DNA from: Gemmatimonadaceae bacterium
Lineage (GTDB): Bacteria > Gemmatimonadota > Gemmatimonadetes > Gemmatimonadales > Gemmatimonadaceae
DNA length: 64,000 bases
Direction of reading: 5' to 3'
Assembly: GCA_035633115.1 (NCBI GenBank)
Contig: DASQFN010000058.1
Coordinates: 1 to 64,000, forward strand
Shown here: positions 1-8,272 of the stretch, piece by piece
How the letters are laid out: each line of letters begins with the position of its first letter
How positions within the stretch are numbered: position 1 is the stretch's first letter
Notes under the pieces: generated by a model
The model's input: only the letters and a program-made list of their open reading frames with translations
Told to the model about the DNA's origin: nothing
Databases searched by the model: none
Program-made: the position numbers and the translations under genes

Positions 1-716
1 GACGAAGTGACCTGGATACTCGAGGGTCGGCATCCGCGATGGATAAAGGCGCGGCGATTCGGTGTAGTGTGATGCCGGCGTCTCCTGATTCAGCCTCTCG
101 TGAGGACGGACGTCGTTGTATTCCTGACGGAATGAATCGAACACTCTTTGCTGTGCAGCGCAGGTTTTCTTCACTGGGCGAACGGCTTGACGTCTCAGTG
201 TGCGATGCATTCGCTCATTCGCACCGTTCTGGTCGGGTCGTCAAGGCAAGATGCGTTGATGTTGAATGCCAAGACGCATCCACCACACGTTGAGATACGA
301 TAATCCGTGAATGGCCTTGCGAAGGGCACGCCGTTGTCGGTGCGGATTGCGGGCAGTAGCCCGTGGTCACGGAAGGCTCTTTCGAATACCGGCCTGTAAC
401 TGTCTGAGTTGAGAGAAGACCGTGGCACATGTGTTCTCAAAAAGATGTCGCCCTGTTTCTCTAAATTCTGTCACCCTCTGAGGGCCTCCCTGTTTCATTA
501 ACGCTTCCACGGGATCAGCGAGAGATCGTCGATTCCGGTCACCGGAGATCGCGGGTCCCCGTCGTCCTTTTCTCTTCATAACGCGGCAGCCACTTGTAGC
601 CGCACCGACGACTGATGCTATACCGAGCACACAGCTCCGACATCGTGAAGCGATCGCTGAGTGCATCGCCAATGGACTGTATTCGCTCTTCCACAGGTGA
701 CAGTCTCCAAGGGCAT
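1..716 (-). pseudogene. Degenerate IS481-type transposase, continuing past window start
   Basis: The minus strand carries pieces of one integrase-core transposase in different frames. Near 716 a start reads MPLETVT, and after a one-base shift comes a helix-turn-helix part with SELCARYSISRRCGYKW (about 690-560). The catalytic block RTDNGVPFA lies near 340. After another frameshift, NGANERMHRTLRRQAVR and EYNDVRPHERLNQETPASH run to position 1 and beyond. The middle (about 430-530) is too short for an intact enzyme of about 300-370 residues, so an internal deletion is likely. The order and motifs match IS481-family transposases of the long-integrase type. No intact reading frame remains, so it is a relic marking past insertion beside the accessory genes. 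Terminal inverted repeats could not be placed. Confidence 0.85.
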
Positions 717-821
717 CGCTACCCTCGCAGAACAAGGCTTAGCCATGCAGTTTAGAAGGAGTGTTACCCATGTTCCCGGAGTAGTCGTTTACCGATGTAC
801 CCGGTCTGTGTCCGAGCGTCG

Positions 822-911
822 TCTAACACTCGCTGAATTTGACAAGATTAATGTCGCTCGCTCCGCTCGCTACTTTATGATTCGCTTGTAGCTTCTGTGA
901 AGCCGTTAGAC
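822..911 (+). repeat. Possible integron attC recombination site
   Basis: GTCTAAC (822-828) and GTTAGAC (905-911) are exact reverse complements and fit the R'' (RYYYAAC) and R' (GTTRRRY) core boxes of attC sites. The 90-bp spacing lies in the attC size range, and partial complementarity extends inward (CTGAA...ACAAG against CTTGTAG...). The next gene begins 45 bp after the R' box on the same strand, as expected for a cassette gene. No integrase and no second attC were found, so this would be a lone or decayed site. Confidence 0.45.
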
Positions 912-955
912 ACTATCCAAATAGCGACTCGGCGTTCCATTCCAGCGGTGCGACG

Positions 956-1747
956 ATGCCAATCCCTCTAAAGTTTGAGTTCATCCGCGCGATCCTTCGC
1001 CACGGTGTTCGAAGTGGCCGGTCCGAAACCGTAGATCCAAGCAAGAGTGAAGAACTAAGTCGAGCCGGCGCCGCCGTAACCACTACCTACATAGAACAGC
1101 TGTCGCTTTTGGACCTCGTCTGCGATCCACAGCCGATGTTCGGATCAAAAGGTGGGATGTGGATCGGGTATCGGCTTACCAAGCGAGGTCGTGAACTAGC
1201 GGAGTCGGACGGCGAGTTGAAGCGGGAGGTTGGGGCCCTCATCGGCGGTGCGAGAACCGAGGTGTCGGAGGCAGTGTCAAGTCTCCAGATTGAATGCGCC
1301 ACCGTCAATCTCAATGAGGTCTATCGCGATGACTTCCTCAAGACGCTTGACGAGATTCGGATCTGTTTCGATGACGAGTGCTTCATCGCAGTGATCGCAC
1401 TCTGCGGGAAGATACTGGAGGTGTGCCTTAAAGAAGTGCTGCTTCGCCACTCCATCACACCGGACCCGAATGCGATGGTCGGGCCTCTAATCAGGTCAAT
1501 CCGCGAACGGCTACCGAGCGAGTATCTGGATCCTTCGTTACCAAGTATTGCTAACATAGTAAACGCGAGCCGAATCACTGCAGTACACGCGAAGGAACGG
1601 ATACCGGTGCCATCCCGCGACCAGGCAGCCATGGTGCTATTCGCGACTCGGGACCTCGTCCGGCGCACTCTTGTTGCGCCTCAGGACACTTCGACCGCTA
1701 CAACTAGTGGCGGCCCTAGTGGACCATCAACCATCAATGGTGCGTGA
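956..1747 (+). CDS. Hypothetical protein, winged-helix-like N-terminus plus DUF4145-like C-terminus
   Basis: A 263-residue protein that I cannot name with confidence. The first about 95 residues look like a small winged-helix domain (IEQLSLLDLV...GYRLTKRGRELAESDGE). The second half (about 135-240) has the pattern of DUF4145-like domains: an alpha-helical block around IALCGKILEVCLKEVLLRH, then NASRITAVHAKE and a final helix before RRTL. The last 20 residues are Thr/Ser/Gly rich. It lies just downstream of a possible attC site, so it may be a gene-cassette cargo gene; DUF4145-like proteins are common in mobile and defence regions. The ATG has no strong ribosome site. Its 3' end abuts a truncated glycosylase remnant, suggesting a recombination joint near 1740. 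Confidence 0.65.
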   Translation: MPIPLKFEFIRAILRHGVRSGRSETVDPSKSEELSRAGAAVTTTYIEQLSLLDLVCDPQPMFGSKGGMWIGYRLTKRGRELAESDGELKREVGALIGGARTEVSEAVSSLQIECATVNLNEVYRDDFLKTLDEIRICFDDECFIAVIALCGKILEVCLKEVLLRHSITPDPNAMVGPLIRSIRERLPSEYLDPSLPSIANIVNASRITAVHAKERIPVPSRDQAAMVLFATRDLVRRTLVAPQDTSTATTSGGPSGPSTINGA

Positions 1748-2065
1748 GCTCAAGCGCGTTGTGAACCCGGACCAGGCGGGAAGCGACACGCAGATCCGTT
1801 TTGGTCGAAGGGACGCGCTGCAATTGCGGGCGGAGATCATGATCAGTCAGCCACGATATCTTTGTTTCAACAGCAAGCGAGCAGCAGAGGAGTTCCTGCG
1901 CTCAAGGCGAGTCGAGTTCGGCGTTCAATCGGAGCGGATCGGCCGCACGGGCTCTTCGTCGCGCCGTCTACAAGCCGGGCGGCGAACCGTTCATGGGATC
2001 TCACCGTCTGGCGCGACCTTGCCAGGCGCGTTCTGCTCCGCTCGGCGCCAGACGCTCGAGGCTGA
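1741..2065 (+). pseudogene. C-terminal remnant of Mug/TDG-type uracil-DNA glycosylase, frameshifted
   Basis: One frame reads NPDQAGSD...RFGRRDALQLRAEI, then PRYLCFNSKRAAEEFL and RVEFGVQSERIG. After a frameshift near 1935-1950 the sequence continues as LFVAPSTSRAANRSWDL, then VWRDLARRV, and stops at 2063-2065. Both parts match the C-terminal half of the Mug mismatch uracil/thymine glycosylase family (FNGKRAA and VxPSTSGAA blocks). The N-terminal half, with the catalytic region, is missing because the preceding gene occupies that place. It is therefore a truncated, frameshifted relic, probably cut by the event that brought in the gene at 956. No activity is expected. Confidence 0.7.
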
Positions 2066-2068
2066 CCA

Positions 2069-2436
2069 ATGATCGTGGATTCCATCAGCCGGAGTGAAGG
2101 AAAGCTGCTGCGGCGCCTCGCCGGCGTCGCCTATGAGCGCGAGCTCGCGCGCGAACTGGATCGCCTGTCGGCCGCCTTCGACAAATGGAAGGAGAAGCAA
2201 CTTGCCGCGCACGAGGTCAGCGCGGCCATCCACGAATTTCACAATGGGGTTGCTCGGGACCTTTACGTGCTCTACAACCGCATTCATCCAGCGCAAACGG
2301 TACCGCGCGCCGTCGCCGCGGGGCTGTTGGCGGAGCATGAAGTGCCCGCAGATCTACTGCTGAACTTGCGAAAACGCTCGACTTCTATCGATCCGAATTC
2401 GCCACGGTCGAACGGGAGTCTTCGCCGATACCCTGA
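2069..2436 (+). pseudogene. Hypothetical helical protein with a one-base frameshift
   Basis: The frame starts ATG at 2069 (MIVDSISRSEGKLL) and holds a helical protein rich in charged residues: ERELARELDRLSAAFDKW, then HEVSAAIHEFHNGVARDLYV and YNRIHP. Near 2359-2361 the frame breaks. In the next frame the text continues sensibly as ELAKTLDFYRSEFATVERES and ends at TGA 2434-2436, whereas the unshifted frame runs into low-quality sequence up to 2470. A missing base in ...CTACTGCTGAA... explains this. The intact protein would be about 122 residues. Function is unknown. The frameshift may be real decay, as in its neighbours, or a sequencing error. Confidence 0.6.
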
Positions 2437-2501
2437 GCATCTGTCTACGTGCGGCTGGCAAGCACGATAGTCAGGCGGCTACGCTGTGAGGATTATCACT
2501 G

Positions 2502-2801
2502 ATGAAGACCATTCGCATGCACCGCCCGCCGTACCCGGGAGAGATTCTTCGTGAACTTTGCCTGGTGCCGTTGAACCTGAGCGTGACCGACGCTGCGGCA
2601 TCTCTCGGCGTGAGCCGCAATACCTTGTCGGCCATTCTCAACGGCCGTGGGGGCATCAGTCCGAAGATGGCGATTCGCCTGTCGATCGCGTTCGATACCA
2701 CTGCGGAGAGTTGGCTCCACCAGCAGATGCAGCACGATCTCTGGCGCGCGGAACAATCCCGGAAGCGCCTGCGCGTACGGAAGCTTTTCGGCCAGATCTA
2801 G
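2502..2801 (+). CDS. higA: HigA-type antitoxin, XRE helix-turn-helix, no partner toxin
   Basis: A 99-residue protein of the HigA/VapI antitoxin family. It opens with the family-typical [12 protein letters not shown], followed by an XRE helix-turn-helix ([20 protein letters not shown], then [16 protein letters not shown]) and the C-terminal [20 protein letters not shown]. HigA normally represses its own operon and neutralises the HigB mRNA interferase encoded just upstream. Here the upstream frame is an unrelated frameshifted gene and no RelE/HigB-like sequence is present on either side, so this is an orphan antitoxin. It could be a leftover of a lost toxin-antitoxin pair, or an anti-addiction or regulatory protein. 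The reading frame is intact. Confidence 0.85.
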   Translation: MKTIRMHRPPYPGEILRELCLVPLNLSVTDAAASLGVSRNTLSAILNGRGGISPKMAIRLSIAFDTTAESWLHQQMQHDLWRAEQSRKRLRVRKLFGQI

Positions 2802-2838
2802 CTGACGTGAACAAAGGGCTGGGCACAAACCCTTGCCT

Positions 2839-2877
2839 TGTTGCGCAAATCAGCTATGTTGCACGATATGCGCAACA
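2839..2877 (+). promoter_or_regulatory. Inverted-repeat operator candidate over the abiEi-like start
   Basis: TGTTGCGCA (2839-2847) and TGCGCAACA (2869-2877) are perfect inverted 9-mers, with a third related half-site TGTTGCACG at 2857-2865 between them. They straddle the ATG at 2868 and a weak -10-like TATGTT (2855-2860). AbiEi antitoxins are known to bind inverted repeats in their own promoter, so autoregulation is a reasonable inference. Confidence 0.5.
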
Positions 2878-3941
2878 GACCAGTTTTTGGCAACAGCCTG
2901 TTCAGACGCGGTATTGAAGCGCTCGGCAACCGTTTGCCCGCTCGCTGGTCTGTTGCGCCCGACGTTATTGAACCCCGTGGCAAGGGCTACAGGCCGGACG
3001 CCCTTCTACAAGTGCGTGGCTCAGACGGCAGCAAAGCCACGTTGGTCGTAGAGGTCAAACAACGCATTAGTGCCGCGCAGGCGGCCGACTTGGCCCCGCG
3101 GCTTAATCAGGCGGCTCGCGAAAACAGGGCAACCGGTAGCCTGTTAATGACGAGCTACCTGAGCCCCATGGCACGGGAGCGGCTTCGCACTGGCGGCGTT
3201 TCCTACCTCGACCTGACGGGAAACGTGCGGATAGTTCTCGACCGACCTGCACTATTTATCGAGTCACGCGGCGCTGATCGAGATCCGGCACCGCCGCGTG
3301 TCGGCTCAAAATCACTTAAAGGGAGCTCGGCTGGGCGCATCGTTCGCGCTCTCTGCGACTGGAAGCCACCGGTCGGAGTCAGAGAACTGGCGCGGCGCGC
3401 GGAGACCGACCCGGGCTATGTCAGTCGAATTCTGACTCTCCTCCAGGGAGAGGATGTCGTCTCGCGTGATAAGAAGGGAACTGTTTCGATAGTCAGATGG
3501 AAGGACCTGCTGCGACGATGGGCGCAGGACTATTCGGTAACGGGAACGAATCGATCATTCGCCCTTCTAGAGCCGCGAAGCGTTGACAGTCTGTTGAAGA
3601 GACTGATCACGTACAAAGGGAAGTGGGCGGTGACTGGATCGCGAGCGGTTCCGCGCGCTGCATCGACGGCGAGCGTGCGCACCCTCTCGTGCTATGTCGA
3701 AGGGGCGGCGGAAGCCGCAGCGGCCTTCGGGCTTCGGGAGGTCGAAGCAGGCGCGAACGTGTTGCTGCTGGAACCGTTCGACTCCGTTGTCTGGCAGCGC
3801 ACGCGCAAAGAGGGTGGTCTCATCTGCGTCGCCGCATCTCAGTGCGCGGTTGACCTTTTCACAGGCACCGGACGAGAACCCTCGGAGGCTGGCGCTCTGC
3901 TATCGTGGATGGAGAATAACGAAAGTGCCTGGCGCGCCTGA
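2868..3941 (+). CDS. AbiEi-like antitoxin / transcriptional regulator
   Basis: About 357 residues from the ATG at 2868; in-frame TTG 2838 and ATG 2856 are alternatives. The N-terminal about 150 residues resemble a restriction-endonuclease-like fold (LVVEVKQRISAAQAADLAPRL and GVSYLDLTGNVRI). A winged-helix segment follows (GRIVRALCD, then GVRELARRAETDPGYVSRIL and LLQGEDVVSRDKKG), then a C-terminal domain. This matches AbiEi-type proteins, the antitoxin half of type IV AbiE toxin-antitoxin phage-exclusion systems, which repress their own promoter through the winged helix. The next gene overlaps by 17 bp and is a nucleotidyltransferase of the AbiEii kind, which supports the pairing. The reading frame is intact. 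Confidence 0.72.
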   Translation: MRNRPVFGNSLFRRGIEALGNRLPARWSVAPDVIEPRGKGYRPDALLQVRGSDGSKATLVVEVKQRISAAQAADLAPRLNQAARENRATGSLLMTSYLSPMARERLRTGGVSYLDLTGNVRIVLDRPALFIESRGADRDPAPPRVGSKSLKGSSAGRIVRALCDWKPPVGVRELARRAETDPGYVSRILTLLQGEDVVSRDKKGTVSIVRWKDLLRRWAQDYSVTGTNRSFALLEPRSVDSLLKRLITYKGKWAVTGSRAVPRAASTASVRTLSCYVEGAAEAAAAFGLREVEAGANVLLLEPFDSVVWQRTRKEGGLICVAASQCAVDLFTGTGREPSEAGALLSWMENNESAWRA

Positions 3942-4762
3942 TCCGCTATACGTTGCAGCACGTGGAGTGTTGCTCGATGCCATAGGTGCACTGAGCGCAC
4001 ACTTGGATGCTCTTGTCCTGGTAGGTGCGCAGGCGGTCTACATTCACGCCGGAGAGGCTGATCTCGCTGTAGCACCGTTTACCACTGACGCCGACCTCGC
4101 AATCGACCCACGGCACCTCGCGCCACAACCCCTGCTCGAGGTGGCGCTCGTTCGCGCAGATTTCCGGGCGGCAAGAGGCCAGGTTGGCATATGGGAAGCC
4201 TCGGTGAACGTCGAGGGCATTCCCAGGATTGTTTCGGTCGATTTGCTGGTCCCCGACTCCCTGAGTGGTCCAGGTCGTCGTGGTGCGAGAATCCCGCCGC
4301 ACGCGAAGACAGCTGCGCGAAAGGTGTCAGGTCTGGAGGCTTCACTTGTCGATCATGACGTGCGAACGATCGCGGCTCTCGATCCCAGAGACGATCGTCG
4401 TTTCGAGCTGGCAGTCGCTGGGCCTTCGGCACTATTGGTCGCGAAGGTTCACAAGATTCTCGACCGAGTGAGCGTACCCGATCGCCGGACCGATAAGGAC
4501 GCGCTTGATGTTCTATCGCTTATTGAAGACAGTACCGACAGACGAGCTGCTCATACGCTTCGGCAGGCTGCTCGCGAAAGATCTGTCTAGTCTACCCACT
4601 CAGCGTGCGATTCAGGAATTCCCTCGACTCTTCGGATCACCAAACGCAGCCGGGACTCGAATGGCAGTGCGTGCCGCAGGCCCTCTCGAGACGGCCGAGA
4701 CACTCGCTGCGTCTGTTGTCGTCCTCGCGGAGGAACTGGTCGACGGGCTTCGCAGTCTCTAA
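3925..4762 (+). pseudogene. AbiEii-like nucleotidyltransferase toxin, frameshifted
   Basis: The likely start is GTG 3925, inside the end of the AbiEi-like gene, with a GGAG site just upstream. The nucleotidyltransferase signature is clear: LVLVGAQAVYIHAG, then TTDADLAID, where the two acidic residues would bind metal. The frame is good to KDALDV near 4508; then a single-base shift at about 4508-4514 is needed to continue as YRLLKTVPTDELLIRFGRL, QRAIQEFPRLFG and ETAETLAASVVVLAEEL to the stop at 4762. Unshifted, the frame ends early at 4590. AbiEii toxins transfer nucleotides and are held in check by AbiEi; a frameshift in the C-terminal helical region may inactivate the toxin while the antitoxin remains intact. 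Confidence 0.7.
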
Positions 4763-4881
4763 CCCACGCAGTGACGGACGGGCTCGCCCATCGTTCGTTG
4801 CGGCAGCCTAGCTCGTCAAAAGCCGGTCTCTCAAACAGGGTCTGATGTACGAGTTACTGACGGGAGCGATTCGGTTACCGC

Positions 4882-4930
4882 TTGACGTGACCAGCCCCGC
4901 ACTGATAGACTTAGTCCAGTCAACTTAGTC
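4882..4930 (+). promoter_or_regulatory. Promoter and operator repeats of vapBC pair 1
   Basis: TTGACG (4882-4887) and TAGACT (4906-4911), 18 bp apart, form a fair sigma-70 promoter. A direct repeat ACTTAGTC occurs at 4909-4916 and 4923-4930, overlapping the -10 box, a placement suited to autorepression by the antitoxin-toxin complex. Confidence 0.5.
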
Positions 4931-4939
4931 GTGAGGACC

Positions 4940-5179
4940 ATGGTCACCGTGAACATCCACGAAGCCAAGACCCAGCTTTCGAAACTGGTCGATCAGGCCG
5001 TGAAGGGCGAAGCGTTTGTTATCGCCAAAGCGGGCAAGCCTCTGGTGAAGGTCGCTGCACTTGACGCACCCGAAGCGCCGCAACGGTTGGGCTTCCTCGC
5101 GGGCGAGATAGCCGTGCCCAAAGACTTCAATACGATGGGTGAGAGCGACATTGCCGCCCTTTTCGGCGCCGAGGATTGA
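4940..5179 (+). CDS. VapB/Phd-type antitoxin (pair 1)
   Basis: A 79-residue antitoxin from ATG 4940 (a GTG at 4931 would add three residues). The N-terminus TVNIHEAKTQLSKLVDQAVK and AFVIAKAGKPLVKVAAL is the Phd/YefM DNA-binding fold. The C-terminus (PKDFNTMGESDIAALFGAED) is the usual tail that wraps the toxin, and IAALF is typical of partners of this PIN-toxin group. It overlaps the toxin gene by 4 bp, a sign of translational coupling. The antitoxin should neutralise the RNase at 5176 and repress the promoter at 4882-4930. Confidence 0.88.
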   Translation: MVTVNIHEAKTQLSKLVDQAVKGEAFVIAKAGKPLVKVAALDAPEAPQRLGFLAGEIAVPKDFNTMGESDIAALFGAED

Positions 5180-5562
5180 AGCTCCTGCTCGATACCCAGC
5201 TCCTGCTCTGGGCAGCCGGCCAGCCGGACCGCCTCTCGGCGTCGGCCCGCAAGCAAATCAAGAACCCGAAGAACGAAATCCTCTTCAGCGCAGCCAGCCT
5301 GTGGGAGATCACCATCAAAAACTCCCTCGGGCGCGATGACTTCCGCGTCGAGCCTCGATTGCTGCGCCGGGGCCTGCTCGACAACGGCTATACCGAGCTG
5401 CCTGTTACCAGCCAGCACGCGGTGAACATTGACGGCTTGCCTCCGCTGCACAAAGATCCCTTCGACCGAATGCTATTGGCGCAGGCCCTGACCGAAGGCA
5501 TCACACTTCTCACCAGCGATGCGCAACTAGCCCGATACCGCGGGCCTGTCCGCAAGGTATAG
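5176..5562 (+). CDS. vapC: VapC toxin, PIN-domain RNase (pair 1)
   Basis: A 128-residue PIN-domain protein with TTG start overlapping the antitoxin stop (TTGA). Acidic active-site residues are visible: Asp in KLLLDTQLLLW, Glu in AASLWEITIK, Asp in HKDPFDRMLLAQA and Asp in LTSDAQL. This fits the Mg-dependent endoribonuclease VapC of type II toxin-antitoxin systems. The length is standard and the frame is intact. It is the last gene of the accessory island before the glycosyltransferases. Confidence 0.9.
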   Translation: MKLLLDTQLLLWAAGQPDRLSASARKQIKNPKNEILFSAASLWEITIKNSLGRDDFRVEPRLLRRGLLDNGYTELPVTSQHAVNIDGLPPLHKDPFDRMLLAQALTEGITLLTSDAQLARYRGPVRKV

Positions 5563-5597
5563 CGGAGCTCGCAGCTGAATCCCTCGAGTCTCACGTG

Positions 5598-6554
5598 ATG
5601 AAGGCAGGCGTTGGCGGCGCGCGGATCTCGGCCGTTCTCGTCGCCGGTTCGCAGCGAGCGCGCGCCCAGCGTGTCGTAGATGCGCTCGCAGTGCAAACCG
5701 CTGTGCAAGTTCTCGAGATTGTGGTCGTCGACCTCGCCCCGCCGGAAACCGACCGGCTGCGAATTCCCGAGCTCGTCAATCACGCCTACGCATCGCGCCC
5801 GGATATCGTGCGCTGGGGAGTGGCGCGCGCCGAGGGTGCACGTCTCGCGAGCGGCGAGATTGTCGCGTTCATCGAAGACCATTGCTTTCCGGCACGCGAC
5901 TGGGCCGAGGTTCTCATTGAAGCGTACAGCAGCCCCTGGGCTGGAATTGGGTACGCGTTCACCAACGCGAATCCCGAGTCATACATCAGCCGCTCGTCGC
6001 TGATGGCCCGTTACGGATCATTCGTTCATCCAGCCAGGCGCGGCCGGGCAGGGCTGCTCAGTGGAAACAATGTCTCCTACCGGCGCGACCTGCTGTTGAG
6101 CTTCGGGTCAGCGTTGGATGACCTGCTCGCCATTGACTTCAACTTTCAGGAAGTTCTCAACAAGCGCGGCATCGCGATGTTCGTCGAATCCCGGGCGGTC
6201 GCGGCGCATCAGAATTTCACGAGTGTCACGAAGGAAGGCATCACCGGCCATCACTACTGCCGTCTTCTCGCTGCCAAGCGCGCGGAGACTCAGTCCTGGA
6301 CGCGGACGCGCAGACTGATCCATGGCATCGGTGCTCCGCTGGGCTCGCCGGCGATTCGTCTGGGCAGGCTGCTCATCGGGCTTCGGGGGCGAAGCGAGTT
6401 GTGGGTGACTGTCGCTCTGGGCTTGCCCGTCATTGCGGTAGAGTATCTCTTCGATGCTCTCGGCGAATCGCTCGGGTATCTATTCGGCGCGGGCACCGCG
6501 GAGCGAGAGACCCTCCGCTGGGAGCTCGAAACAGAGCGGGTCGGTGACCGGTGA
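5598..6554 (+). CDS. GT2-like glycosyltransferase with C-terminal hydrophobic segment
   Basis: About 318 residues from ATG 5598 (GTG 5595 is also possible). The N-terminal half has the Rossmann-like GT-A pattern of family 2 glycosyltransferases: ARISAVLVAGSQRARAQRVV, a middle ARLASGEIVAFIEDHCFPAR in which the ED pair stands where a DxD metal site is expected, and LLSGNNVSYRRDLLLSFG for acceptor binding. The C-terminus has a hydrophobic stretch (SELWVTVALGLPVIAVEYLF) suggesting membrane association. It overlaps the next glycosyltransferase by 4 bp, so the two are coupled and probably act on the same surface glycan or lipid. The donor sugar cannot be inferred. Confidence 0.8.
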   Translation: MKAGVGGARISAVLVAGSQRARAQRVVDALAVQTAVQVLEIVVVDLAPPETDRLRIPELVNHAYASRPDIVRWGVARAEGARLASGEIVAFIEDHCFPARDWAEVLIEAYSSPWAGIGYAFTNANPESYISRSSLMARYGSFVHPARRGRAGLLSGNNVSYRRDLLLSFGSALDDLLAIDFNFQEVLNKRGIAMFVESRAVAAHQNFTSVTKEGITGHHYCRLLAAKRAETQSWTRTRRLIHGIGAPLGSPAIRLGRLLIGLRGRSELWVTVALGLPVIAVEYLFDALGESLGYLFGAGTAERETLRWELETERVGDR

Positions 6555-7477
6555 ACCGCCCGCGTATCTCCATCGTCATTCCCGCGTACCACTCCAGCGA
6601 CACGATCGCGGATTGTCTCGCGGGACTTCGCGAGCAGACGTTCCGTGACTTCGAGGTCATCGTCGTGAACAGCTCGACCGACGAGACGACGCGGCGACTG
6701 GTAGAAGACGGTTTTCGTGGGGCGATCTTCGAGCAGGCGGAGCATCGGCTTCTTCCGCACGCCGCCCGGAATCTCGGCGCGAAGCAAGCACGCGGAGAGC
6801 TCCTCGTTTTCACGGATCCCGATTGTCGCCCCTGGCCGGATTGGCTGGAGCGACTGCTTGCCGCACACGAGGCAGGACATGCACTGACCTGCGGCGCAAT
6901 CGAGATGAATGAGATCACCGGTTGGTTCGAGCGTGGCGTCCATCTTTGCAAGTATTCGTTCAGGCTCAGGCGATTGCCCCCGGGTCAGACGTGGGTCGCG
7001 GGTACCGCCAACGCATCATGCTCGCGTGATGTATGGAACGCGGCCGGACCATTCGATGGCGAGCGCTTCGCCGGCGATGCGCTTTTCAGCTGGCGCGCAG
7101 CGACTCTTGGATGGAAGCCATGGTTCGAGCCTCGTGCAGTGGTAGTTCACCGTTACTGCGGGTCGACGATATCGCTCGTGCGCGAACGGCTGATTCGCGG
7201 TGAGGACTTCGCTTCAACCCGATTGGAATTCGAGCGGTGGACCCGGCTGAGAGCCGCTGGGCACATCGCGGCTTTTCCCGCCGCGCTATTGCTCGTGCTG
7301 GCCCGCGCTTTCCGCGAGGCGCGCGTCGCTGGACGGGGCGCGACGTTCCTGGCAACTCTGCCGTTGCAGATAGCAGGGCATACCGCCTGGCTGTTGGGCG
7401 AGTTGCGTGGTTACTACCGGCGCGCCGTGCAGGTGACGGGGCCGGTACAGAGCGCGAAGCCAGTGCAGGCGGAATAA
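6551..7477 (+). CDS. GT2 family glycosyltransferase
   Basis: A 308-residue enzyme starting GTG 6551 in a GTGA overlap with the previous gene. It begins with the canonical GT2 motif RISIVIPAYHSSDTIADCLA, followed by VIVVNSSTDETTRR, then ARGELLVFTDPDCRPWPDWL with a DPD metal site, and GTANASCSRDVWNAAGPFD before the catalytic region with GDALFSWRA. A C-terminal hydrophobic helix (FPAALLLVLARAF) suggests membrane anchoring. With its partner it likely builds an exported polysaccharide or glycolipid; no polymerase or flippase gene is next to them in this window. Confidence 0.88.
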   Translation: MNRPRISIVIPAYHSSDTIADCLAGLREQTFRDFEVIVVNSSTDETTRRLVEDGFRGAIFEQAEHRLLPHAARNLGAKQARGELLVFTDPDCRPWPDWLERLLAAHEAGHALTCGAIEMNEITGWFERGVHLCKYSFRLRRLPPGQTWVAGTANASCSRDVWNAAGPFDGERFAGDALFSWRAATLGWKPWFEPRAVVVHRYCGSTISLVRERLIRGEDFASTRLEFERWTRLRAAGHIAAFPAALLLVLARAFREARVAGRGATFLATLPLQIAGHTAWLLGELRGYYRRAVQVTGPVQSAKPVQAE

Positions 7478-7573
7478 GGTCAGGACTGGCGTTCGTCCGG
7501 GGCCGTTTCCTGTCGCGGCCTAGCCGGTATTCGTGAGCCGCGTAACTTAGCCAGCTGCGAAGGGAGGAATCGA

Positions 7574-8104
7574 ATGATGAAAACCGTCATCGCCGCGGTT
7601 TTGCTTCTCGGCACGCTTGCTACCGCGGAGGCCACGGCGCAATCGCCGGACTCTGAGGTCGAGAAGGTGGCATCAACCGCGCTATCGAAGTTTATCGCCT
7701 CGTGGAACCGCGCCGCTGCCGGTGATTCACTTGGCTATTCGCAGTATCGCGCCCTCTATTGGCCTGACGCTGATCTCGTCGATCCATCGGGAAACGTGTG
7801 GAACGATCGAAATGGCATCGTCCAGATGCACGTTGATCTGTGGAACGCACCTTTCAAGCGGAGCGTCGTCGACGGTAAGGTGCGGAAGGCCCGGCGCCTG
7901 AGCCCGACGGTTCTCGTAGCGGATTTCGACCTGACGCTCAAGCTTGCCGGGCCTACTCCGCCGAGCGGCCCAGGCGCCAACGGTCCCGTGAAGGCGCACC
8001 TCAAAATGGTCATGACGAAACGCGGGACCGCATGGAGGACGATTTCCTCGCAGAACACGTTCTTTTCGGATGCCCCGCCACCTGCTGCTGCCGCCGGCAA
8101 ATGA
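7574..8104 (+). CDS. Secreted DUF4440/SnoaL-like protein
   Basis: A 176-residue protein preceded by a GGAGG site (7563-7567). Residues 1-23 are a signal peptide (KTVIAAVLLLGTLATAEATA). The mature part has the NTF2-like fold signature of the DUF4440/SgcJ group: FIASWNRAAAGDSLGYSQYR, ALYWPDADLVDPSGNVW with a solvent-facing acidic/Trp pocket, then ADFDLTLKLAG and TAWRTISSQNTFF. These are small cone-shaped pocket proteins with no single known reaction. It stands alone between the glycosyltransferases and kinase 1. Confidence 0.75.
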   Translation: MMKTVIAAVLLLGTLATAEATAQSPDSEVEKVASTALSKFIASWNRAAAGDSLGYSQYRALYWPDADLVDPSGNVWNDRNGIVQMHVDLWNAPFKRSVVDGKVRKARRLSPTVLVADFDLTLKLAGPTPPSGPGANGPVKAHLKMVMTKRGTAWRTISSQNTFFSDAPPPAAAAGK

Positions 8105-8272
8105 GACACCGACCTTACTGTGACCCCAACGGCGGATGCACATCGACGGGCATTCTCGGGAGCATAACGACCTACTGAACGGTGGTAGCCCACACGCACT
8201 CCATTGCTTCGTGGCTCAGGCCGTGATTCACACCTAGATTAGCGCACACTTTCCCAGGGGTGCGGCGAGCGG

